A stretch of 59,454 nucleotides of DNA from Kocuria subflava (GCF_012163155.1 NZ_JAAVUN010000018.1:1-59454); one strand, 5' to 3'. Positions 34,728 through 44,780 are shown, counted from the first letter of the stretch. Notes: generated by a model from the sequence alone, not told the origin. A program made the numbers and translations.

Positions 34728-35753
34728 TCACGACGACGCGCCCCGTTCAGCAATCTCAGCAGCAGCCTCCAAATAGGCCAAGGCACCCGTGGACTGGGGA
34801 TCGTAGGTGATCACGGACTGCTGGTAGCTGGGAGCTTCAGAGATCCTGACGGAACGCGGAATCATGGTCTGCAAGACCTTTTCAGGGAAGTGGCTGCGCA
34901 CTTCCTCGGCCACCTGGGAGGCCAGATTGGTGCGGCCGTCGTACATAGTCATCATGATGGTGGAAACCTCAAGCTCCGGGTTGAGGTGCTTCTGGATCAT
35001 GGTGATGTTGTTCAACAGCTGGCTCAATCCTTCCAGTGCGTAGTACTCACACTGAATGGGAATCAGGACCTCGGTGGCTGCCACAAAAGCGTTGATGGTC
35101 AGCAGCCCCAAGCTGGGCGGGCAGTCGATGAACACGTAGTCCAAGCGCTCCAGGCCGGCAGCTTCACGGTCCTTCTGGTATTGCGCAATGGCCCGAGACA
35201 ACCGTTGTTCGCGGGCCACCATGGAGACCAGTTCAATCTCCGCACCTGCCAAGTCAATGGTGGCCGGTGCAACAAACAGACGGTCAGTCTCTGGGGAGGC
35301 CACCACCACGTCGTTTAAGGGCATCTCGTCCACCAACACGTCATAGGTGCTGTCCACCTCCGTGGTGTGGGGGACGCCCAGTGCGGTGGAGGCATTGCCC
35401 TGTGGATCGTTGTCGATCACCAGTACGTTCTGACCATGCTTGGCCAGTGCCACCGCAAGGTTCACGGACGTACTGGTCTTGCCCACCCCGCCCTTCTGGT
35501 TGCTGATGGTGAAGATCCGGGTGCGCTCCGGGGACTTCACGTTCAGATTCTGCAACCGTTCCCGGCGCTGATTCTCTTCCATGAGCTTCCTCCCGAGCGG
35601 GCTGTCTCCCGCGGTGTGCTGCAATGATACTGTGGTGGGTTTGGGTTCGCGCACCGTGGTTCTGGCACGGTCGGGAACCATGGGCTCAGCTGAACCAGCG
35701 GGATCAGGTGGCATTCCAACGTCTGCAGCCCCGCGCTGCTGGTGCCTTGACAT
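34728..35753 (-). CDS. parA: chromosome partitioning ATPase ParA
   Basis: The product is 341 residues from ATG 35751-35753 (MSRHQQRGAADVG), with GGAGG upstream. After an N-terminal extension of about 75 residues comes the deviant Walker A FTISNQKGGVGKTSTSVNLA (about 79-98), VLVIDNDPQGNASTALG (about 108-124), VFIDCPPSLGLLT and the DNA-binding basic region. ParA binds DNA non-specifically as an ATP dimer, and ParB drives its release. It is followed by parB, with two parS sites between them. Confidence 0.96.
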   Translation of the reverse strand: MSRHQQRGAADVGMPPDPAGSAEPMVPDRARTTVREPKPTTVSLQHTAGDSPLGRKLMEENQRRERLQNLNVKSPERTRIFTISNQKGGVGKTSTSVNLAVALAKHGQNVLVIDNDPQGNASTALGVPHTTEVDSTYDVLVDEMPLNDVVVASPETDRLFVAPATIDLAGAEIELVSMVAREQRLSRAIAQYQKDREAAGLERLDYVFIDCPPSLGLLTINAFVAATEVLIPIQCEYYALEGLSQLLNNITMIQKHLNPELEVSTIMMTMYDGRTNLASQVAEEVRSHFPEKVLQTMIPRSVRISEAPSYQQSVITYDPQSTGALAYLEAAAEIAERGASS

Positions 35754-35866
35754 CAATGAGCCTCCATTGGTTCATATGTGACGTAGATCACTTTTGATCT
35801 GAATCTTCAGACCAGCCGGCTCCACCCTACCCGTTGGGTTTTGGTGGATGTCCCCGGCACGTGCGG

Positions 35867-36547
35867 TCACAGGCTGAGACGCACAACGGTGGTGGGTTCC
35901 GTCAACAGTTCCGCCCCCACTGTCAGGATCTCCGTGTCCTGGACCTTCCACCGCTTCAGAGATTTGCGGGCCTTGTCGATCTCTTCGGCAGCGCTGCGTC
36001 CCTTCAGAGCCAGCAACTGCCCGTGACCGTTGAGCAGGGGGAGGGTGATGTCCACAAGCCCGGAGAGTGCGGAGACCGCCCGTGCCGTGACCACGTCGAT
36101 CTCATCCACCTGTTCCTTGGCCTGCTCCCCACGCGCACGCAAGATCCTCACATTGCTCAGCTGCAGGTCATCCACCACTTCCTGCAGCCACACCACTCGC
36201 CGTTCCAAGGGTTCGATCAGCGTGAAGTGAGCGTCGGGACGCGCCAGGGCAAGACACAACCCTGGCAGTCCCGCACCGGATCCGACGTCGGCAATGCGCG
36301 CGGTATCCGGAATCAGTTCCTGCACCACGGCGCAGTTGAGAACGTGGCGCTCCCACAGCCGCGGTACCTCCCGCGGTCCGATCAGACCGCGGACAATTCC
36401 CGACGACGCCAGGTGCGCCACGTAACGCTTGGCCAAGGGCAGTCCGTCGACAAAGAGCTCCTCGGCTGCCGCCAGTGCATCTCCCTCAAGAACCGGTGGC
36501 TGTTGAGGCTCGGGGGCGCGGCGCTGTGAATCGGAGATGGTGTCCAT
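35867..36547 (-). CDS. rsmG: 16S rRNA (guanine-N7) methyltransferase RsmG
   Basis: The product is 226 residues from ATG 36545-36547. It has the SAM-binding core IADVGSGAGLPGLCLALARPDAHFTLIEPL (about 84-113) and the following VVTARAVSALSGLVDITLPLL segment, both typical of GidB/RsmG. It methylates G527 of 16S rRNA. Loss in related species gives low-level streptomycin resistance; the catalytic motifs here look intact. It lies in the conserved place between jag and parA. Confidence 0.95.
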   Translation of the reverse strand: MDTISDSQRRAPEPQQPPVLEGDALAAAEELFVDGLPLAKRYVAHLASSGIVRGLIGPREVPRLWERHVLNCAVVQELIPDTARIADVGSGAGLPGLCLALARPDAHFTLIEPLERRVVWLQEVVDDLQLSNVRILRARGEQAKEQVDEIDVVTARAVSALSGLVDITLPLLNGHGQLLALKGRSAAEEIDKARKSLKRWKVQDTEILTVGAELLTEPTTVVRLSL

Positions 36548-36589
36548 GATCTGTTCAGCTCTCTGTGTGCGTTCCTGTTGGGGGAAACC

Positions 36590-37234
36590 TCAGTTCTGAA
36601 CAGTCACCACAATGTGGCGGTTGGCCCCTTCACCTTCGGACTCGGAATGCAGCCCGGCCTCGGCAACGACGTCGTGAACAATCTTGCGCTCGTACGGTGA
36701 CAGCGGGTCCAGGTGGATGCCCTCTCCGGTGGAGCGGGCCTCCTCCACAGCCTTCATGGCCATGTCCCTCAGCTTCTCCGCCCGCTGTGCCCGGTGCCCG
36801 GCAATGTCCAGCACCAGGCGGCTGCGGTGCTCCGTGGTGGCCAGCACTGCAAGTCGAACCAGTTCCTGCAGAGAGTCCAGGACTTCACCGTTGGAGCCCA
36901 CCAGGATGTTGAGGTCCTCGGAAGATTCGTCCTCGGTCAGTACGGAAAGGTAGGTCCGGCCGTTGCGGACCTCGATGTCGATGTCCCCGTCCAGATCCGC
37001 CAGGTCCAGCAACTCTTCCAGGTAGTCCGCTGCCACCTCGCCCTCCTCCACCAGAGGGTCCAGGGCGTCGTCGTCGGTGGCGTCTGTGGCAGCAGGGACC
37101 GACTGGTCCTGGGCGGAGGACTCTGCCGGAACCTCCACGTCAGCGGCCACGGCCGCCGCATCCACGTGCTGCCCTGGCTGTACGTCACTCACGTCAGTGG
37201 TTTCGGCGGCAACTTCTGAGGCGTTCTCACTCAT
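36590..37234 (-). CDS. jag: Jag/KhpB-like RNA-binding protein (KH and R3H domains)
   Basis: The product is 214 residues starting MSENASEVAAETTDVSDVQP. The first 60 or so residues are acidic and disordered. Then comes a KH domain (ADYLEELLDLADLDGDIDIEVRNGRTYL...ILVGSNGEVLDSLQELVRLAV) and an R3H domain (GHRAQRAEKLRDMAMKAVEEARSTGEGIHLDPLSPYERKIVHDVV). It binds RNA, usually with KhpA, and affects cell-wall or division gene expression. The N-terminal Jag_N domain of firmicutes is absent, as usual in actinobacteria. Confidence 0.93.
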   Translation of the reverse strand: MSENASEVAAETTDVSDVQPGQHVDAAAVAADVEVPAESSAQDQSVPAATDATDDDALDPLVEEGEVAADYLEELLDLADLDGDIDIEVRNGRTYLSVLTEDESSEDLNILVGSNGEVLDSLQELVRLAVLATTEHRSRLVLDIAGHRAQRAEKLRDMAMKAVEEARSTGEGIHLDPLSPYERKIVHDVVAEAGLHSESEGEGANRHIVVTVQN

Positions 37235-37320
37235 GGGGACTCCTTGTGAACTGTGCGTGGCCCGTGGCCCAGGCCAACGGGGATGTGGTCAAGGGCGGGA
37301 GCCTTGCTCCGCGCGACCAC

Positions 37321-38466
37321 CTACTTCTTCTTGAGGGCGGAGGAGCCGGATCCACCGCGCTTGCGCGGTTTGTTGGCCGGATTGCCAGAGGTGTTCTGCG
37401 GGGTCTCCACCACCTGCTGGTCCTGGCCCGTGACGTCCTCGGCCGTGCCATCCACAACCTCACCGGCAGCAGGCTGGTTCTGCTGACCCTGGCCCTTCTT
37501 GGCCTGGGCCTTCTGGCGCTTCTTGCTCATGGGCTGCTGACGCTGACCGGCAGCCGCCTTGGCACGAGCTTCCTCGACCTCGGCCTCGTGCTCTTCCTTG
37601 GTCTTGCCCATGGGCGGCAGGCCCTTGGCGGCGCGACGTTCGTTGAGCTCACGCTCGGCCTGAGAACCCGGAGTGGGGTTGCGGCGGATCATCCAGTACT
37701 GCTGACCCATGGACCACAGGTTGGACACGGTCCAGTAGATCAGCACACCGATCGGGAAGTTGATGCCCGTGATGGCAAAGATGATCGGGAAGATGTAGAT
37801 GATCATCTGCTGCTGGCGGTACATGGGCGACTGCTTGGTCGCCTCGGACACGTTCTTGCCCGCCAACTGCTTCTGGGAGATGAACATGGTCACGGTCATG
37901 GCGATCACCAGAACCACGGCAATGATCACCGTGGAGGTGTGGTTGCCATCGCCCGGGGCGCGCAGCGTGGAGAACAGCGGGGCGCCGAACAGGGTGCCGT
38001 CGTTGAACTGATGGATCATCTGGGCGTTGAGCACCAGGATACCCTCGTCGCGCTCGGCGGCACCGCGCACGCCGTTGAGCACCTGGAACAGACCAAAGAA
38101 GATCGGCATCTGAGCCAGGATCGGCAGACAGGAGGCCAACGGGTTGACGTTGTGCTTCTTGTAGAGGGCCATCTGCTCCTGGGCCATGGCCTGGCGGGAG
38201 ACCTGGTCAGTCTTGCCTTTGTACTTGGCCTGCAACTTGGCCATCTCAGGCTGGATGACCTGCATGCCGCGCATGGAACGGATCTGCTTCATGAACAGCG
38301 GGATGGTCAGGGTTCGCATGACCAAGGTCAGGCCCACAATGGACAGCACCCAGGTCCAACCGCTGGCCGGGTCCATGCCAATGGCGGTGAAGGCCGAGTG
38401 GAAGACCCACAGCACGGCAGACACGGCCCATTTGAAGGGCCAAAGAATCAGATTGAAAAAGTTCAT
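37321..38466 (-). CDS. yidC: membrane protein insertase YidC
   Basis: The product is 381 residues starting MNFFNLILWPFKWAVSAVLW. The short actinobacterial form has five core helices, including WVLSIVGLTLVMRTLTIPLF, with the functional Arg of the groove (VMRTLTIP, near residue 51), LPILAQMPIFFGLFQVLNGV and GINFPIGVLIYWTVSNLWSMGQQYW. The C-terminal third is Lys/Gln-rich and probably contacts ribosomes. It inserts proteins such as F0c with or without Sec. The gene lies between yidD and jag with short gaps. Confidence 0.96.
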   Translation of the reverse strand: MNFFNLILWPFKWAVSAVLWVFHSAFTAIGMDPASGWTWVLSIVGLTLVMRTLTIPLFMKQIRSMRGMQVIQPEMAKLQAKYKGKTDQVSRQAMAQEQMALYKKHNVNPLASCLPILAQMPIFFGLFQVLNGVRGAAERDEGILVLNAQMIHQFNDGTLFGAPLFSTLRAPGDGNHTSTVIIAVVLVIAMTVTMFISQKQLAGKNVSEATKQSPMYRQQQMIIYIFPIIFAITGINFPIGVLIYWTVSNLWSMGQQYWMIRRNPTPGSQAERELNERRAAKGLPPMGKTKEEHEAEVEEARAKAAAGQRQQPMSKKRQKAQAKKGQGQQNQPAAGEVVDGTAEDVTGQDQQVVETPQNTSGNPANKPRKRGGSGSSALKKK

Positions 38467-38499
38467 GGTTCATCTCCTTGGGCCACATCCGGCAGCCCG

Positions 38500-39006
38500 T
38501 CAAGAAACTTGAGGCTCTGCCGGGGAACTCTGCCGCGTCGTGTGATCAGCGGGGCTCGAGGATGCAGCCGGGGCGAATGAGGCCAGCAGTCGTGCTCGGT
38601 CCTCGGGGGTGGGGTGGTTCAACAACACGATCTTGGGCAGCTGCTCCACGGAGGTGAACGGCCGCCCGCCGTCGGGAACTCTGTCGATTCCGCCGGCCGC
38701 CCACGGGTGGCAACGCAGCAGTCTGCGCACTGTCAGTCCCAGTCCACGCAGTGCTCCGTGCCGGGTCAGGGACTCCAGGCCGTAGGCCGAGCAGGTGGGG
38801 AAGTGTTTGCACACGTCCCCGTACAGCGGTGAGACCAGCGCGCGGTACATCTTCAGACCGGCGATCAACAGGTTCTGCGGCAGCAACCACAGGATCTGGA
38901 AGGCGTTGTTGGGGTGAACGAATTCCGAGGGTGCGGCGTCGAACAAGTCTTGGGAGGATTCGTGCTGCCGGCCGGCAACCCCGTGGTGGTGGCGCGGCTC
39001 AGTCAT
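38500..39006 (-). CDS. yidD: membrane protein insertion efficiency factor YidD
   Basis: The product is 168 residues from ATG 39004-39006 (MTEPRHHHGVAGRQHESSQD), overlapping the rnpA stop by eight bases. YidD core: LLIAGLKMYRALVSPLYGDVCKHFPTCSAYGLESLTRHGALRGLGLTVRRLLRCHPWAAGGIDRVP (about 48-112) with its conserved Cys residues. Tails extend the usual length of 70-110 residues on both sides. It acts near the YidC insertion site at the membrane. The co-location rpmH-rnpA-yidD-yidC is conserved widely. Confidence 0.93.
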   Translation of the reverse strand: MTEPRHHHGVAGRQHESSQDLFDAAPSEFVHPNNAFQILWLLPQNLLIAGLKMYRALVSPLYGDVCKHFPTCSAYGLESLTRHGALRGLGLTVRRLLRCHPWAAGGIDRVPDGGRPFTSVEQLPKIVLLNHPTPEDRARLLASFAPAASSSPADHTTRQSSPAEPQVS

Positions 39007-39361
39007 GGCTGCCACCTGCAAATGCTTTGGTGTGTGCTTTGGCCCATGCCGAGTTCCAGTCACCGGAGAGTTGGCTGAAAGTGGCATGTGCAGATGGCGG
39101 CAGGGCACGGACCACGACGTCGTAACCGGCGGGGTGGGTCTGCAAGCTCTGTTCCACCAGGGAACGCAGACGGCGCTTGACCTTGTTGCGGGTCACGGCG
39201 TTGCCCACGGCCTTGGAGACCACGAACCCGGCACGAACTGGTTGTTGTGACGCGGTGGGGTGTACGTAGACGACAACGTTCCGGCGACCCTGGCGGGCCC
39301 CGGAACGTGTGGTCGCTGCAAAGAGCGTGGACGTGCGCATCCTGTGCTGTGAAGGAAGCAC
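38999..39361 (-). CDS. rnpA: ribonuclease P protein component
   Basis: The product is 120 residues from GTG 39359-39361 (LPSQHRMRTSTLFAATTRSG). The conserved RNR region AGFVVSKAVGNAVTRNKVKRRLRSLVE (about 44-70) binds the RNase P RNA, and DVVVRALPPS follows. It helps the RNA subunit mature tRNA 5' ends. It overlaps yidD by eight bases and follows rpmH. Confidence 0.95.
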   Translation of the reverse strand: MLPSQHRMRTSTLFAATTRSGARQGRRNVVVYVHPTASQQPVRAGFVVSKAVGNAVTRNKVKRRLRSLVEQSLQTHPAGYDVVVRALPPSAHATFSQLSGDWNSAWAKAHTKAFAGGSHD

Positions 39362-39456
39362 GCGCTCACCCCTTGTGGATTGTGGTCGAACACCTCACCC
39401 CAGTATCGCCGGACTCCCTGGGAACCGGCGAACCCTCAGGTGAGGGACGAACGATC

Positions 39457-39594
39457 TCAGGCAGAGAGGGAGGCGCGGCCCTTGGAACGGCGGGCAGCCA
39501 GGATGGCGCGGCCGGCGCGGGTGCGCATGCGGGCACGGAAGCCGTGCTTCTTGGCACGACGACGGTTGTTCGGCTGGAAAGTGCGCTTGCTCAT
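39457..39594 (-). CDS. rpmH: 50S ribosomal protein L34
   Basis: The product is 45 residues: [20 protein letters not shown] at the start, followed by an Arg-rich helix and ending RASLSA. ATG is at 39592-39594 and stop at 39457-39459. The length and sequence are typical. It starts the leftward block and is divergent from dnaA, with a 549-bp gap between. Confidence 0.97.
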   Translation of the reverse strand: MSKRTFQPNNRRRAKKHGFRARMRTRAGRAILAARRSKGRASLSA

Positions 39595-40143
39595 GGTGTT
39601 ACTCCCGAAAAAGGAAGGGTGAACGGTTCAACGCGGTGATTGGGGCACACAGCCGAAGATCCAAGGAACTGGCGCGCAGCCACCCGCTCATCCGCTGAGC
39701 CGGTCCACCTTTGCGGTGGTCAAGTGGGATGTGTCCCCGGCGACCGCGGATCAATGTACGGGCGCAATGCAGACACAAGACTGCCCAAGTCTAGGGAGCA
39801 CAAGGGGTCCGGTCAACTGCGCGTGAGCCAAATCGCCTTGCAGTCGCCAGATGTTCTCCGGGCTGCCCACAGCTGTGCACGGTTGCGAAAAATTCTTGTG
39901 GATAACCCCAGCCGCCCGCATCCCAACGACGGCGCGGGAGCAAGCGTGTAACTACAAAAGTGTAGTTCCATTCTGCCCTGTTTTTTCACTAGGAGCACCC
40001 TCGGCTGGTGCTCTAGGCTGACGTTCGCGTCCCGCCCCCCAACGCGATATCCACCGCTGTGAACAACTCTGTGGAAATCGGGGCACATGCCACCGACCGG
40101 AGAGATCCGGCACGCCGACTAGAGAGTCTCGGAGCCCACCGCA
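39595..40143. promoter_or_regulatory. rpmH-dnaA divergent promoter region
   Basis: This gap holds no gene. It contains a DnaA box TGTGGATAA at 39897-39905, a near-box TGTGGAAAT near 40070, and an 18-bp palindrome AACTACA-AAAG-TGTAGTT at 39950-39967. DnaA autoregulation through the box is likely by analogy with other bacteria. The palindrome has no known partner here. Confidence 0.6.
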
Positions 40144-41814
40144 GTGAGTCTTCAGCAAAACCCCGTGCTCGACACTCAGTGGGCGCAATGCATGGAGGCC
40201 CTGACCTCAGATCCTGACGTCAGCGCACGTCACCGCGGATTCTTGGGTCTTGCTCAGCCACGTGGGCTGATGGGCACCACCTTGTTGGTGGCTGTGCCCA
40301 ACGAACTCACCCGTGAAGTTTTCCAATCCACCATTGCCGTGGCCGTCAACCGCGCGGTGACCCGGGTGTTCGGAGCGGACACCCTGATGGCCGTGGTGGT
40401 GGACACGGAGTTGGGGGAAACCCCCACCAGCGCGCCGACGCGAACCGAGTCTTCCGCACCGTCCCTGCCTCCTTTGGAGGAACTGGAGGCGGAGCGCGGT
40501 CTCTCCAGCGCCCAGTCCCTCAGAACTGCCGAACCTGTGGCTGCTCAACCGCAGACCCCCGTTGCACAGCACGCACCGGAACACGGTGGACCTGAGGCCG
40601 AGTCCAGCGAGCCTGCTTCACCGGCCGCCACGACTCCGGCCGCGCCTGTGGCCTCGGCCAGTCCGGTGGCCTCGGCCGACTCCGTGACCCTGGCTGCTCC
40701 ATCGAGCCAGGCCACCCCGCGCACTGATGCCGAGGATCACGGAACGGCCACCGCGGAAACCGCGAAATGGAACTCCTCGGCCCGACTGAACCCCAAGTAC
40801 ATCTTTGAGACCTTTGTGATCGGTCAGTCCAACCGGTTCGCCCACGCCGCAGCCTTTGCCGTGGCGGAGACCCCGGCCAAGGCCTACAACCCACTGTTCA
40901 TCTACGGGGATTCCGGCTTGGGCAAGACCCACCTGCTGCACGCGATCGGGCACTACGGCAAGCGGCTCTATCCGGAGATGCGGGTGCGCTATGTGAACTC
41001 GGAGGAGTTCACCAATGACTTCATCAACTCGATCCGCGATGACGAGGGGTCTTCCTTCAAGGAGATCTACCGCAACGTGGACATGTTGTTGATTGACGAC
41101 ATCCAGTTCCTGGCCGGCAAGGAGCACACCCAGGAGGAGTTCTTCCACACCTTCAACTCCTTGCACAATCACGAGAAGCAGATCGTGATCACCTCTGACA
41201 TGCCGCCCAAGCAGCTCACGGGTTTTGCCGACCGCATGCGCTCACGCTTCGAGTGGGGTCTGATCACGGACGTCCAGCCCCCGGAGCTGGAGACCCGTAT
41301 TGCGATTCTGCGCAAGAAGGCTGATGCCGACGGTATGAAGGCTTCCCCGGAGGTCCTGGAGTACATCGCGTCCCACATCTCCACCAACATCCGCGAGTTG
41401 GAGGGCGCGTTGATCCGCGTGACCGCCTTTGCCTCCTTGAACAAGCAGGAGGTGGATCTTCCGCTGGCGGAGCTGGTCCTGAAGGACCTGATCACTGACG
41501 ACGACGGTGGCGAGATCACGGCTGCCACCATCCTGGGGCAGACCGCCGCGTATTTTGACATCTCCTTGGACGAGCTGAAGTCCAAGTCCCGGACCAGGAC
41601 CCTGGTGACGGCTCGTCAGATCGCCATGTATCTGCTGCGTGAGCTCACGGACATGTCCCTGCCCAAGATCGGCCAGGAGTTGGGCGGACGCGACCACACC
41701 ACGGTCATGCACGCTGACCGCAAGATTCGCACTCTGATGGCTGAGCGGCGCCAGATCTTCAACCAAGTGACCGAGTTGACCAACCGGATCAAGCAGCAGC
41801 AGCGCACCGGATGA
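40144..41814 (+). CDS. dnaA: chromosomal replication initiator protein DnaA
   Basis: The product is 556 residues from GTG 40144 ([20 protein letters not shown]). Domain I spans about 1-90. Domain II is a long Ala/Pro/Ser/Glu-rich linker (about 90-205). Domain III is the AAA+ ATPase with Walker A GDSGLGKT (255-262), Walker [12 protein letters not shown], and sensor segments ([24 protein letters not shown]). Domain IV has the DNA-binding signature [15 protein letters not shown]. It melts oriC as an ATP-bound filament on DnaA boxes. A terminator follows the stop. Confidence 0.98.
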   Translation: MSLQQNPVLDTQWAQCMEALTSDPDVSARHRGFLGLAQPRGLMGTTLLVAVPNELTREVFQSTIAVAVNRAVTRVFGADTLMAVVVDTELGETPTSAPTRTESSAPSLPPLEELEAERGLSSAQSLRTAEPVAAQPQTPVAQHAPEHGGPEAESSEPASPAATTPAAPVASASPVASADSVTLAAPSSQATPRTDAEDHGTATAETAKWNSSARLNPKYIFETFVIGQSNRFAHAAAFAVAETPAKAYNPLFIYGDSGLGKTHLLHAIGHYGKRLYPEMRVRYVNSEEFTNDFINSIRDDEGSSFKEIYRNVDMLLIDDIQFLAGKEHTQEEFFHTFNSLHNHEKQIVITSDMPPKQLTGFADRMRSRFEWGLITDVQPPELETRIAILRKKADADGMKASPEVLEYIASHISTNIRELEGALIRVTAFASLNKQEVDLPLAELVLKDLITDDDGGEITAATILGQTAAYFDISLDELKSKSRTRTLVTARQIAMYLLRELTDMSLPKIGQELGGRDHTTVMHADRKIRTLMAERRQIFNQVTELTNRIKQQQRTG

Positions 41815-41834
41815 TGCGCGGGTGACCGGATCCA

Positions 41835-41875
41835 GCCCCGGGAGTGACTCACACGAGGCCGCTCCCGGGGCTTTT
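41835..41875 (+). terminator. rho-independent terminator of dnaA
   Basis: Perfect 11-bp arms AGCCCCGGGAG and CTCCCGGGGCT flank a loop. They are followed by TTTTCC, about 20 bp after the dnaA stop. Confidence 0.85.
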
Positions 41876-42300
41876 CCACACCCTGATCTTCACGACGACG
41901 TGCAGTGGAAGTTTTGTAATCACAAGAAGTTGGGGCGCTGTGGACCGCCTGTGCACGGAGCACAATCACCAACTGTGGACAACTCTGTGGAGAACTCCCA
42001 AGCTTCCGTGGACAACACGTCATCAGCGGTGGAGTGGATGTGGAGACTGCCGTAATGACAAGGATGTTCTTCCACTGCAACCGTGGCGATCGGTGGATGC
42101 AGAACCACAAGAAACCCACAAGCAGATCAGCCCCAGGACGGACTCAAAGGCGGTTTTCCACATCTTCCACAGGGGTTATTAACACTCCTACCTACTTTTT
42201 CTTCACGCCGAACAACGTTTGGACTCCTGCCTGCGTGGCTCTGTAATTACACGAATCCGCCGCGCCCTGTTGCCGTGAACGCATCAGGGCAACATCCACA
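41872..42300. other. replication origin oriC (dnaA-dnaN interval)
   Basis: The gene-free dnaA-dnaN interval carries many DnaA boxes on both strands: TTTTCCACA 41872-41880, TGTGGACAA 41974-41982, TGTGGAGAA 41986-41994, CGTGGACAA 42007-42015, TTTTCCACA 42154-42162, TCTTCCACA 42163-42171 and ACATCCACA near 42292. An AT-rich stretch (about 42175-42210, GGTTATTAACAC then CTACTTTTTCTTC) is the likely unwinding element. The strand switch between rpmH and dnaA supports bidirectional replication from here. Confidence 0.85.
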
Positions 42301-42406
42301 GCCAATGCACTCCGGATGGCTCAAACACACCAGCGCCGATAGCATGCTGTAGTTGTGCGTGCGGTCGTAGAACGCATGACAGGTGCGAACGAAAGGCTGC
42401 CACCCC

Positions 42407-43531
42407 GTGAAGTTCTCTGTGGAACGTGACGTCCTGGCCGAGGCCGTGACCTGGACTGCCCGGTCCCTGTCTCCCCGTCCCCCGGTTCCTGTGCTCTCCG
42501 GGCTGTTGTTGAAGGCTGAAGCAGGTCAGGTGTCCCTGGCCGGTTTTGACTACGAGATCTCTTCCCGGGTCTCGATCGATGCCCAGATCGAAGAAGAGGG
42601 AACCACCTTGGTCTCCGGCCGCCTGCTAGCAGACATTTGCCGTTCCTTGCCGTCAGCTCCCGTGGATGTGGTGGCTGAGGAGGGCAAGCTGACCTTGACC
42701 TGCCGTTCCTCCCGGTTCAACCTGGCAGCCATGCCGGTGGAGGAGTACCCGGAACTGCCCGGTCTGCCGGACGTTTCCGGTGTGGTGGACGGTGGTGAGT
42801 TCGCCCAGGCCGTGGCGCAGGTCAACATTGCAGCCTCCAAGGACGACACCTTGCCGATCCTCACCGGTGTGCGGGTGGAGATCGACGGCGAACGCATGAC
42901 GCTGTTGGCCACGGACCGTTACCGCCTGGCCATGCGTGAGCTCACCTGGCGCCCGGGGTCTTCCTCCATGCAGACCTCCGCCCTGGTCAAGGCCAAGACC
43001 CTCAATGACATTGCCAAGACCTTGGGTCCTGCCGGTGATCTGAACATCGCGCTGTCCGATTCCGCCGAACTGGTGGGCTTTGAATCTGGTGGGCGGCGTA
43101 CGACGTCGTTGTTGATTGACGGCGAGTACCCCAAGATCAGGTCCCTGTTCCCGGAATCCACCCCCATCACCGCCTCGGTCAAGACCACCGAACTGGTGGA
43201 AGCCGTGCGGCGTGTGTCCCTGGTGGCTGAGCGCAACACCCCGGTACGTCTGACGTTCACGGAAGGTCAGGTGGCCTTGGACGCCGGCACCGGTGAGGAT
43301 GCTCAGGCATCCGAAATCATCGAGGCCAACCTGCAGGGCGAGGACATCACGGTGGCCTTCAACCCCACCTACCTCTCCGAGGGTCTGCACGCCTTTGGTT
43401 CGGACTATGTGCGGTTCTCCTTCACCGCCCCGCCCAAGCCGGCCGTGCTTTCCGCGCAGGCCGAGGCAGACGGTGAGGACCGGGATGACTACCGGTACCT
43501 GTTGATGCCGGTGCGCCTGCCCAACTCGTGA
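42407..43531 (+). CDS. dnaN: DNA polymerase III beta clamp
   Basis: The product is 374 residues from GTG 42407 (KFSVERDVLAEAVTWTARSL), with GAAAGG ten bases upstream. Three repeated clamp domains are present; FALSxx-type segments include DTLPILTGVRVEIDGERMTLLATDRYRLAMRELTW (domain 2) and the C-terminal YRYLLMPVRLPNS, where the peptide-binding pocket lies. It forms the ring that tethers polymerase to DNA. It is the first gene of dnaN-recF-dciA after oriC. Confidence 0.98.
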   Translation: MKFSVERDVLAEAVTWTARSLSPRPPVPVLSGLLLKAEAGQVSLAGFDYEISSRVSIDAQIEEEGTTLVSGRLLADICRSLPSAPVDVVAEEGKLTLTCRSSRFNLAAMPVEEYPELPGLPDVSGVVDGGEFAQAVAQVNIAASKDDTLPILTGVRVEIDGERMTLLATDRYRLAMRELTWRPGSSSMQTSALVKAKTLNDIAKTLGPAGDLNIALSDSAELVGFESGGRRTTSLLIDGEYPKIRSLFPESTPITASVKTTELVEAVRRVSLVAERNTPVRLTFTEGQVALDAGTGEDAQASEIIEANLQGEDITVAFNPTYLSEGLHAFGSDYVRFSFTAPPKPAVLSAQAEADGEDRDDYRYLLMPVRLPNS

Positions 43532-43540
43532 TTGCCCAGC

Positions 43541-44779
43541 GTGCATCTTGAGTCGCTGGCTCTGCAGGACTTCCGCACCTACGAGTCCCTGAACCTGGAG
43601 CTGACCCCCGGCATCACGGTGTTCCTGGGTTCCAACGGCGTGGGCAAGACCAACATTGTGGAGGCCGTGGACTACGCCGCCACGTTGGGTTCTCACAGGG
43701 TTTCCACCACGGCTCCCATGATCCGCATGGGAGCTCAACGGGCCGTGATCCGTGCTGGGGTCCGGCGGGCCACACACCGCACCACCTTGGAATTCGCCCT
43801 GGAATCGGGCAAGGCCAACACGGTGGCCATCAACCATGGAGCCCCCACTCGTGCACGTGATGCCCTGGGGACGGTGCACACCGTGCTGTTCTCCCCGGAG
43901 GACCTGTCCCTGATCAAGGGGGATCCCTCCCACCGGAGGAACTTCCTGGATGACCTGGCCACTTCCATGCGCCCGTTTCTGGCGGGAGTCCGCGCTGACT
44001 ACGACAAATCCGTCAAGCAGCGCAATGCGTTGCTGAAATCCGCCCGCGCTGCCGGACGGATCACGGAGGCGCATCTGGCCACCCTGGCTGCCTGGAACGA
44101 TCAACTGGCAACCACAGGCGCACAGATCCTCTATGCCCGGATCCAACTGATCAAGGCATTGGAACCGGAGGTGCACCGTGCCTACGCCCAGTTGGCTGAG
44201 GGGCCACGTCTGCCAACACTGCAGTACCGATCGCAGGTGGTGCCGGCGGAGGCGGAGGGCCGGGTGGAAAACCTGGAGCATCTGAGTGTGGCGCAGCTGC
44301 GCGGGTTGATGCTCACGGCCTGTGATCAGATGCGGGACCGGGAGATCGAGCGGGCATCTTCCCTGGTGGGGCCCCACAGGGATGAACTCGAACTGACCCT
44401 TGGTCAACTGCCGGCCCGTGGCTATGCCTCCCACGGGGAGATGTGGTCCTACGCCTTGGCCCTGCGTCTGGGCTCCTGGTACGTGCACCTGGATGACGAC
44501 CGCACGGAGGGTGCCTCCCCCATCCTGATCCTGGATGACGTGTTTGCGGAACTGGACGCCCGGCGTCGTGATCGGCTGGCCCAGGCCGTTGCCGGAGCCG
44601 AGCAGGTTCTGGTGACCGCAGCCGTTGATGCGGACGTCCCGCAGGCACTGCGGGAGGACCAGCGTCCAGTGACCGTTGTTCGGGTGACCCCGGGTCAGGC
44701 CGTGTTGACCGGTCCCGGCCACGACGCCGCCGTTGACCGTGCACCTGATGTGGAAACTGATCCGGGGCTGGGGGACTGA
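43541..44779 (+). CDS. recF: DNA replication/repair protein RecF
   Basis: The product is 412 residues from GTG 43541 (HLESLALQDFRTYESLNLEL); a TTG nine bases earlier is possible. Walker A FLGSNGVGKTNIVEAVDY (about 28-45), the signature-type region and Walker B SPILILDDVFAELDARRRDRLAQAV place it in the SMC-like RecF family. It loads RecA at gaps through RecO/RecR. It follows dnaN by nine bases. Confidence 0.97.
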   Translation: MHLESLALQDFRTYESLNLELTPGITVFLGSNGVGKTNIVEAVDYAATLGSHRVSTTAPMIRMGAQRAVIRAGVRRATHRTTLEFALESGKANTVAINHGAPTRARDALGTVHTVLFSPEDLSLIKGDPSHRRNFLDDLATSMRPFLAGVRADYDKSVKQRNALLKSARAAGRITEAHLATLAAWNDQLATTGAQILYARIQLIKALEPEVHRAYAQLAEGPRLPTLQYRSQVVPAEAEGRVENLEHLSVAQLRGLMLTACDQMRDREIERASSLVGPHRDELELTLGQLPARGYASHGEMWSYALALRLGSWYVHLDDDRTEGASPILILDDVFAELDARRRDRLAQAVAGAEQVLVTAAVDADVPQALREDQRPVTVVRVTPGQAVLTGPGHDAAVDRAPDVETDPGLGD

Positions 44780-44780
44780 G

